DNA from: Opitutus sp. GAS368
GTDB taxonomy: Bacteria; Verrucomicrobiota; Verrucomicrobiia; Opitutales; Opitutaceae
NCBI GenBank assembly: GCA_945859965.1
Contig: CAMAPG010000004.1
Location: forward strand, 1-34,954
Reading direction: 5' to 3'
Length of the DNA stretch: 34,954 bases
In this document: piece after piece, positions 29,501-34,954 of the stretch
Position numbering within the stretch: position 1 is the first letter of the stretch
How the letters are laid out: each line of letters opens with the position of its first letter
Notes under the pieces: generated by a model
The model's database searches: none
What the model was told of the DNA's origin: nothing
The model's input: only the letters and a program-made list of their open reading frames with translations
Made by a program: the position numbers and the translations under genes

Positions 29501-32500
29501 TCTTCTCGGCCACCACGTCGAGCACGATGGGGGCAACGTCCGGTGAGACGGCGGGCGGTGCGGGGACTTGCGGCGCGGCGACGTCGGGGGGAATGGGCGA
29601 AGGCACGCTCGCGGCCGCTCGGCTTTGGGGGGCTGGTGGCAGCTCGGAGCGTCGCCCCCCGGTAGCGCTGGGCACCCGTGGGGTCTGCACCGGACTGGAC
29701 GGCCCGTGCAGTAGGTCGCGCCGCTGGGCAAGAAGTCCTTCCAAAGTTCGGCGAGCCGCGTCCTGACCTTCGAGGAACTGACGGTGCAACTGGGCGGTCT
29801 GCTCCTGCATTGTTTGTAGCGAGAGCATGCCTTGCTGCGCGATTTGGAGCGCGTTCGCCAAGTCAGCGGGCAATGAGGGTTGCGCAACTGGAGTGGGGGT
29901 GGAAGCCTGCAACTGCGGCGTCATGGTGTCACGGCCAAGGATCGCATTCTCCCCGGGTTTTTCCGAAGAGTGGCGCCTGGTCAAGACGCTGCGGTGGGGA
30001 TCCGGAATCGCTGGAGACGGTTGGGGCGCCGAGGCACCTGCGGGCGCGCGTGGCGGGCGCGGCGCTCGTGGGGTGCGATGGTTGGCACCGGTCAGCGCGA
30101 CGGTAATACCGGTCTTGCCATTGGCCGCGGCGGGCGGCGTGGCCGCAGACTCTTCCCAGCGTGACAGCTCGACTCCGTGCCCCAGCGCGGCCAGACGGCA
30201 CAGCGCGACGGCCAGGTCGAATGTTCCGGAGCGCGAGCCTTTGGAGGCATCCAGCGCGACGGCCTCGACGTCGCGGCCTTGCGCGATGGCGTGCACGAGG
30301 TCGCTGAGAACATGCCCTGGCCCCATCTCGACGAACGTCGTCACACCATCGGCGAGCATCGTCTCGATCTGCGCCATGAAATCCACGGGTTGCACGATCT
30401 GGCTGGCGAGAAGCTCGCGAGCTTGCCGGGCACCGCTAGGGTAAGCTTTGGCCGTGCTGTTGGCATAGACGGGGATGTGTCCGCGACTGAACTTGATGTC
30501 CTCCAAGGCCGCAGCAAACGGCGCTCGGGCGTCGGCGACCAACGCGCTATGAAACGCGGCTGACACCGGCAGCACTTTGGCGCGCAGGGAACGCTTTGTC
30601 AGTTCGCCGGCCGCGCGCTCGATTTGTGCATTCGAGCCGGCCAGCACGAACTGGCTGGGCGAATTGCGGTTCGCGATGACCAGCGAGCAATCATTTTCGC
30701 CGACGAAACTGTTGACGGTCGCCTCGGACGCCTGCACGGCGAGCATCGCGCCGCGATCGTGGTGGCCGCTGCGATTGGCCATGAGCCGACCGCGGACGTT
30801 GGAGAGACGGTGCAACGCTTCTGGATCCAGCCGGCCAGCGCCACAAAGCGCCAGCAGTTCACCGTAGCTGTGACCGGCGGCGGCCTCGGCCGTGACCCCG
30901 AAATAAGCCAACACATTCAGTGCGCCCAGGCCCGCCGCACCCAGCGCCGGTTGTGCGATCTCGGTCGACTTCAAGGCGGCTTCCTGCTCGCGCCGCGCCT
31001 CGTCGCTGAACGCCGGGTGCGGATAAATGAAATCGCTCAAGCGTTGCCTGCCCAGCTCCGGGCGCTCGCCGCCGAAGACCTCATCCGCCGCCGCGAGCGC
31101 TTCGATCATCCCAGGAAACTGGCAAGCCAGATCGCGAAACATGCCGACATATTGCGAACCCTGGCCGGGGAACAGTGCCCCCAATTTGCCGCGCCGCTGG
31201 CCGGATCCGAACGCGATGCCGGTAGGCAACACCCAGTGCGACTTCTCGGGGTGCTGCTCAAGCATCTTTAGCGCCGCGTCACGGAGCGCCGGGAGTGGGC
31301 TTTCCGGCGTCACCGGCAGGAGCAGACGGAACTCGGCGGCACGCCTGAAGTCCTGCCTCGATTGGGTGGCGCGGGTTCGCACTTCGGCCCATGCCGCGGC
31401 AGGCAGCCCGGCAACTTGGATCTGCAATTCGGCGCGGCTGTCGGCGCTGAGTGCAAGGATTTCGACATCGCCGTCCCAGCCGGGCTTCTCCATCCGGATA
31501 CCATGCTCTTCGAGCACACAATGAAAATTCGTGCCGCCGAAACCAAACGCGCTCACGCCAGCCCGACGCGGATGCGCGGCGCGGGGCAGCCAGGGACGCT
31601 TCTGCGTGTTGATATAAAACGGGGAACAGCCCGGCGCCGCCTCGCTAATTGGCTGGCTGACTTTGATCGTGGGCGGCAAAACCTTCTGCTGCAATGCGAG
31701 CGCGGCCTTGATCAGTCCCGCCACGCCGGCGGCGGCCTTCGTGTGGCCGATCTGTGACTTCACCGAGCCGAGCGCTGCCCAACTGCCTTCCGAGCGGGCG
31801 GCGCGGAAAACTTTCGTCAACGACTCGAGTTCTGTGGCGTCACCGACCTTGGTGCCGGTGCCGTGCGCTTCGACGAGTTCGATGCTTTCGGGGGTAATGC
31901 CGGCATCGGCGTAGGCGCGGCGCAGGGCTTCCATTTGCCCATCGGCCTGGGGGGCATAAATCGCGTTGCCACGCCCGTCGCTGGAGCTGCCGAGGCCCTT
32001 GATCACCGCGTAAATCCGGTCCCCGTCGCGCTCCGCATCCGACAGCCGCTTGAGGACCAACATGCCGAGACCCTCGCCGAGGATGGTACCGTCGCAGTCG
32101 CGATCGAAAGGCTTGGCATCGCCCGCGGGCGAGAGCGCCGGGGTCTTGCTGAAGCACACATACATGAAAATGTCGTTGAAGGTGTCAATCCCGCCCGTGA
32201 TCACCATGTCCGAACGGCCGGAGGAGAGTTCCAACGCGGCTAGATGCAGCGCGGCCATGGAGCTGGCGCAGGCGGCGTCCACCACGCAGTTAGTCCCCCC
32301 CAGATCCAGGCGGTTGGCGATGCGCCCCGCCGCCACGTTGCCAAGCAATCCCGGGAAGGAGTTTTCCTGCCACCCGACGTAGGAGTCGGCGATTCGCTGC
32401 ACAACATCCTCGGCAACGGGTTCCGCCACGCCGGCTTCTTTCAAGGCGCGACGCCAGATCGGATGCCCGAGCCGGGCACCGAGGGGAATGACGAGCTCCA

Positions 32501-32876
32501 AAGCGCCGGTCACGCCGAGGATGACGCTGGTGCGCTCTTTGGCGAAGGGCTTGTTGGCGTAGCCCGCATCCGCGAGCGCTTGTTTGGCGGCGACCAGACC
32601 AAGAAGCTGAGTGGTGTCGGTGGCCTCGAGATCCTTGGGCGCGATGCCGAATTCCATCGGGTTAAAGGCGATGGGGGAAAGAAAACCGCCGCGCTGGGCG
32701 TAGGTCCGATCGGGTGCCTTGGGGTCGGCGTTGAAGTAGTCCGCCGCGCTCCAGTGCGACGCGGGAATGGGCGTGATGGCGTCCACTCCATGCTTGATGT
32801 TCCGCCAGTAGGACTGGAGGTCATCCGCTTTCGGGAACAGACAACTGATGCCGATTATAGCCACTGATTCACTCAT
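26508..32876 (-). CDS. pfaA: PfaA/Pfa2-like PUFA synthase subunit: KS - MAT - 2x ACP - KR - DH
   Basis: 2122 aa; VAIIGISCLFPKADDLQSYW, DAACASSMAALHLA, EAHGTGTKVGD; MAT LFPGQGSQYVGMFRDLA and GHSYGE; two LGLDSDLGIDSIKRVEIMAAL ACPs; KR VIVTGGARGITATAALQLA; DH SHVLNGRAVLPAALMIEWLGHGA with LDSSFQ. Confidence 0.92.
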   Translation of the reverse strand: MSESVAIIGISCLFPKADDLQSYWRNIKHGVDAITPIPASHWSAADYFNADPKAPDRTYAQRGGFLSPIAFNPMEFGIAPKDLEATDTTQLLGLVAAKQALADAGYANKPFAKERTSVILGVTGALELVIPLGARLGHPIWRRALKEAGVAEPVAEDVVQRIADSYVGWQENSFPGLLGNVAAGRIANRLDLGGTNCVVDAACASSMAALHLAALELSSGRSDMVITGGIDTFNDIFMYVCFSKTPALSPAGDAKPFDRDCDGTILGEGLGMLVLKRLSDAERDGDRIYAVIKGLGSSSDGRGNAIYAPQADGQMEALRRAYADAGITPESIELVEAHGTGTKVGDATELESLTKVFRAARSEGSWAALGSVKSQIGHTKAAAGVAGLIKAALALQQKVLPPTIKVSQPISEAAPGCSPFYINTQKRPWLPRAAHPRRAGVSAFGFGGTNFHCVLEEHGIRMEKPGWDGDVEILALSADSRAELQIQVAGLPAAAWAEVRTRATQSRQDFRRAAEFRLLLPVTPESPLPALRDAALKMLEQHPEKSHWVLPTGIAFGSGQRRGKLGALFPGQGSQYVGMFRDLACQFPGMIEALAAADEVFGGERPELGRQRLSDFIYPHPAFSDEARREQEAALKSTEIAQPALGAAGLGALNVLAYFGVTAEAAAGHSYGELLALCGAGRLDPEALHRLSNVRGRLMANRSGHHDRGAMLAVQASEATVNSFVGENDCSLVIANRNSPSQFVLAGSNAQIERAAGELTKRSLRAKVLPVSAAFHSALVADARAPFAAALEDIKFSRGHIPVYANSTAKAYPSGARQARELLASQIVQPVDFMAQIETMLADGVTTFVEMGPGHVLSDLVHAIAQGRDVEAVALDASKGSRSGTFDLAVALCRLAALGHGVELSRWEESAATPPAAANGKTGITVALTGANHRTPRAPRPPRAPAGASAPQPSPAIPDPHRSVLTRRHSSEKPGENAILGRDTMTPQLQASTPTPVAQPSLPADLANALQIAQQGMLSLQTMQEQTAQLHRQFLEGQDAARRTLEGLLAQRRDLLHGPSSPVQTPRVPSATGGRRSELPPAPQSRAAASVPSPIPPDVAAPQVPAPPAVSPDVAPIVLDVVAEKTGYPAEMLTLDMGLDSDLGIDSIKRVEIMAALRGRLPAAPEIKPEHLGTLQTLQQVVDFLLSGHGQAASGDAARHPTPAQPVGPVPSLVGPSTDGAVDFPRVRAALLQVVAEKTGYPVEMLTLDMGLDSDLGIDSIKRVEIMAALRTLLPEAPEIKPEHLGTLQTLQQIVEFLTAASVALPTKPDSSLIPDHAPLHRQVVKSVRIADSATEPTVNLPRGARIWVTEDGSDLAPAVEAQLAARGYSVRRGTAAELIRDPRGETPAGLVILWPAIRGDDMALKEAFRLIQLAGPSLRQAGGILVTASRLDGAFGFGALNGSGNPISGGLAGLVKTAAHEWPEVHCKAIDLNPELGISANEAGPLIGEMFRLGPVEVGLSGASRFGLFLETAAPAVPGATPILQEGDVVIVTGGARGITATAALQLARGKRLQLVLLGRSPLLEQAPEPDWLASLADEQDIRRVLLARANGNGSPKKIAEQLREVLAQREIRECLRQIRATGASALYRSVDVRHAGEIARTCAEIREQLGPIRGLIHGAGVLADRKIEDKTAEQFDLVYSTKVSGLRNLLDALRGDDLKLLALFSSYTGRFGRVGQVDYAAANEVLNKIAQSVSRQRPECRVVSINWGPWNGGMVSAGLRKIFESEGVGLIEPGAGAEFFVREISSGNDGCVEVLALAPLSLNEGSGGSIVAPASSPCEQDRHDTCVTTVTEPSTLSVAFEREISVATLPCLVSHVLNGRAVLPAALMIEWLGHGAVHGNPGMAFHGFEMFKVLKGVVLEPGGSAHVSILAEPGQMREGLLHVPVQLVSRSGPRQVLHARAEVLLAEVLPAAPVTAPSPHVSSNGTRPRTIYGDGHLFHGRHFQGIEKLEVCSATEMAARVKSAPAPKHWIQNPLRTDWLSDPLALDSSFQMMILWSWEHHEAGSLPCAIRRFRQYAPTFPKSGSRVVIQITNAAPPVVTADLHFFDRQGQLLAVAEGYECVIDPGLRDAFRQNHLPHGA
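29001..29525 (-). repeat. Tandem duplication encoding the two ACP domains (339-nt period)
   Basis: ctggagcgtttgcagcgtgcc...cttgatctccggcgc...gaatcaatgccgag.tcgctgtcc starts at 29001 and again at 29340. Confidence 0.9.
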
Positions 32877-34668
32877 CGTTTTGCAATAGTTTCTTCATAT
32901 CCTCCACGGATACGAGCGGACCCTGCGCCAGACTCCCCGGCCAGGGAACTCCCTGCGTGCGCAATGCCTGCGCCCGAAGCTGCACAGCCGCCCCGTGGAG
33001 GAGGCTCAGGGCGACCTGCGCAGCGTGCCGGTTTTCGGGCGGTTCGAGACAGGTGCCGCGCGCCCATTCGTTAAACGCGCCCATCGCCGGACCGCACCAG
33101 ACTTGGTAATCCAGGACGCGCGTGGGATCGCCCGCGTTTGCCCAGCGCGAACTCAACCCGAGATAGCTCCGAAATACTAGCGCCATCTTGTGCTTTGGAT
33201 CGCGCTCGGCTCGTTCGACTTCGCGGGGATCGCGCTCCTGAAAGTAGGCCCGAGTGCTTTGCCAGGCGGCCTCCAGCGACGCGCGAAAGAATTGTTTCTC
33301 CAGCACGGTGCGGTCGGATGCCGCCAGGGTTTCCAGAGACGGGTGAGTGCGATACAATTCGTAGAGTTTTGCAGCGCGCATCGCAAACATGGTTCCGCGC
33401 TTGAGCACCTGGACTTTGACCCCCATCTCGAACATGTCGGCGGCCGGTGCCATCGCCGTGTCTGCCTGCTCGGCTTGCGCCAGCAGGCGCCGGACGGTGT
33501 CGCAGGAACCGGATTCCACGCAGGCCTGATTGATCGAACCCGTCACCACGTAGGCTGCGCCCATCGTAAACGCCGCGGCCAGCGCCGCCGGTGTGGACAG
33601 CCCGCCGGCGGCACCGACTCGGAGCGTTTGCTCGAACGCAAACTTCGCCTGGAGCCGGTTTCGCAACGCCAGCAGCGTCGGCAGCAGCGTCACGAGCGGG
33701 CGATTGTCGGTGTGTCCGGCGGAATCGGCTTCGGCCGTGATATCCTGGGCCATCGGGATCTGCGCCGCGAGTTGCGCCTGTTCCGCGGTGATTGCCCGGG
33801 AGTGCACCAGTTCGTTGAGGAACTCCGCCGGCGGCGGTGACGCGAATTGCGTGGCCACCTCCAGGCGCGAAACTTTGGCCACGATCCGATTGGGCGTGAC
33901 CACCCGCCCGGCGGCGTCCCGGGCGATGCCCGTTACCCGGTAGCGCACGACCGGCAACGTGAGACGTAAATATGCGGCTGCCTCAACCAACCGGATACCG
34001 CGGCGCAGGTACAGGTCCACGGTCGCGGCTTCGCGGTCGGGTTCGTTGGGACTATGGATGAGATTAAATCCGAACGGAGAGCCCGCCAAGCTCGTCTTCA
34101 GCCGATCAATTGCGTTCCCAATCCGCTCCAACTCGAGTCCCGCCGAGCCAAAGAACCCGAGCATCCCGGCCCGGGCCATGGCCTCCACCAGCTCGACCGA
34201 CGCAATGCCGTTGGCCATGGCCCCGGCAACGTAGGCAAAACGCAACCCGTGATCGCGGCGGAAATCGGGATCCCCCAGGTTCTCCAGCGGCAATGCGGGG
34301 AGACATGCCGCAATCCGAGAGTCGACGGGCGCCGTGTCGTTTCCGTTGGCGACGCCCATGCCGCCGGGTACCAACGCAAACTGGGCTCCGCGTTCCAGCA
34401 CCAGCCAGGGCTCGCCCAACCGGCCCAAGGCACCCAACAAAGACAAGAGAACAGCCTCGGTCGGAGCGCCTTCGCGGCTCCACCGAATCTTTGCGGTGAG
34501 TTCGGACTGGCTGTCGGCTTTTAGAATCAAGGACCTGCAATATCGAGATAAGCGAACCGCAAGTAATGGGTTTCTCCCTTGCTTGTCCATGCCAATCGCC
34601 ATCGTCCGCCGACACGGGTGTTGGACAAAAATCTGATTCCGTTGAAAAACAGGCCGTTTTCTTGGCAT
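32869..34668 (-). CDS. pfaD: PfaD/Pfa1-like enoyl reductase (nitronate monooxygenase-fold) of PUFA synthase
   Basis: 599 aa; LRFAYVAGAMANGIASVELVEAMARAGMLGFFGSAGL, AAGGLSTPAALAAAFTMGAAYVVTGSINQACVESG, MAPAADMFEMGVKVQVLKRGTMFAMRAAKLYELY; start may be internal (34602 or 34590). Confidence 0.92.
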   Translation of the reverse strand: MPRKRPVFQRNQIFVQHPCRRTMAIGMDKQGRNPLLAVRLSRYCRSLILKADSQSELTAKIRWSREGAPTEAVLLSLLGALGRLGEPWLVLERGAQFALVPGGMGVANGNDTAPVDSRIAACLPALPLENLGDPDFRRDHGLRFAYVAGAMANGIASVELVEAMARAGMLGFFGSAGLELERIGNAIDRLKTSLAGSPFGFNLIHSPNEPDREAATVDLYLRRGIRLVEAAAYLRLTLPVVRYRVTGIARDAAGRVVTPNRIVAKVSRLEVATQFASPPPAEFLNELVHSRAITAEQAQLAAQIPMAQDITAEADSAGHTDNRPLVTLLPTLLALRNRLQAKFAFEQTLRVGAAGGLSTPAALAAAFTMGAAYVVTGSINQACVESGSCDTVRRLLAQAEQADTAMAPAADMFEMGVKVQVLKRGTMFAMRAAKLYELYRTHPSLETLAASDRTVLEKQFFRASLEAAWQSTRAYFQERDPREVERAERDPKHKMALVFRSYLGLSSRWANAGDPTRVLDYQVWCGPAMGAFNEWARGTCLEPPENRHAAQVALSLLHGAAVQLRAQALRTQGVPWPGSLAQGPLVSVEDMKKLLQNDE

Positions 34669-34753
34669 GAAATGTCTAGGAAATCTCCTGAACGAGTTCC
34701 GCCCTGCCAGGGGGGAGGACGCACGCGCAGGGCTACGTCTGCGTGTTACCTGT

Positions 34754-34812
34754 CACCCCGCTGGGGCTTGAACACTGCGGGCGTCGAAACCCATGGCTCG
34801 CGCCATGGGCTA
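34754..34812. repeat. Dispersed-type palindromic intergenic sequence (two hairpins)
   Basis: CACCCCGCTGGGGCTT and perfect 8-bp hairpin CCCATGGC-TCGC-GCCATGGG (34790-34809). Confidence 0.55.
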
Positions 34813-34954
34813 GTGCGCCTGTGAAGGCGTCAACATGGCGGGGTGAAAGTCCCCGTCCGGTGGAAGTTCATCCGCCGGTGACTGAAGGTAACTGCGGCGC
34901 AGTGATGTGACCGTGGAGAGCAACTGGAAGTGAACGTCCAGTCCGTAACAACGG
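34813..34954 (+). mobile_element. 5' end of a probable group II intron (truncated by window end)
   Basis: Starts GTGCGCC, then GGGGTGAAAGTCCCCG and a series of paired segments (TCCGGTGGAAGTTCATCCGCCGGTGA, CAACTGGAAGTGAACGTCCAGTCC), typical of group II intron domain I; no ORF visible before the window ends. Confidence 0.6.

Noticed and set aside
29001-29525. Considered as a CRISPR-like or mobile repeat
   Set aside because: The 339-nt repeat is fully explained by two tandem ACP domains in the PfaA-like protein.
1-34954. tRNA/rRNA genes or CRISPR arrays
   Set aside because: No short regularly spaced repeats and no recognisable tRNA/rRNA segments noticed by eye; a tRNAscan/Infernal run would be needed to be sure.

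Overview
GC-rich window; the overall style suggests Verrucomicrobia/Planctomycetes-like bacteria (inference only). Almost all genes are on the minus strand. (1) 451-8841: a complete four-gene Wadjet type II-like operon (jetA-jetB-jetC-jetD; DUF2397 / DUF2398 / SMC-like ATPase / Toprim-DUF2399). (2) 9042-10421: a secreted protein. 10754-14243: an ECF sigma factor (TIGR02999-like) paired with a Ser/Thr kinase-TPR gene. The kinase gene carries an in-frame TGA inside the Gly-rich loop and a separate 1-nt frameshift. A shared ECF-promoter-like motif (TTGGCGGGTTT-N12-GCGTA) precedes both the kinase and the secreted-protein gene. (3) Three intergenic imperfect inverted repeats, one next to a decayed REP-associated (Y1/RAYT) transposase C-terminus. 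(4) 14649-34668: one apparently continuous, translationally coupled ~20 kb operon. It joins a polyunsaturated fatty acid synthase (pfaD-like ER, pfaA-like KS-MAT-ACP-ACP-KR-DH, pfaC-like KS-CLF-AT-DH-DH) directly to a complete oleA-oleB-oleC-oleD head-to-head olefin pathway. The pfaC-like stop codon overlaps the oleA start (ATGA). This is the most exciting system here: a predicted dedicated polyunsaturated long-chain hydrocarbon (or ketone) assembly line. (5) Right edge: a dispersed-type hairpin sequence followed by what looks like the 5' end of a group II intron, cut by the window end.
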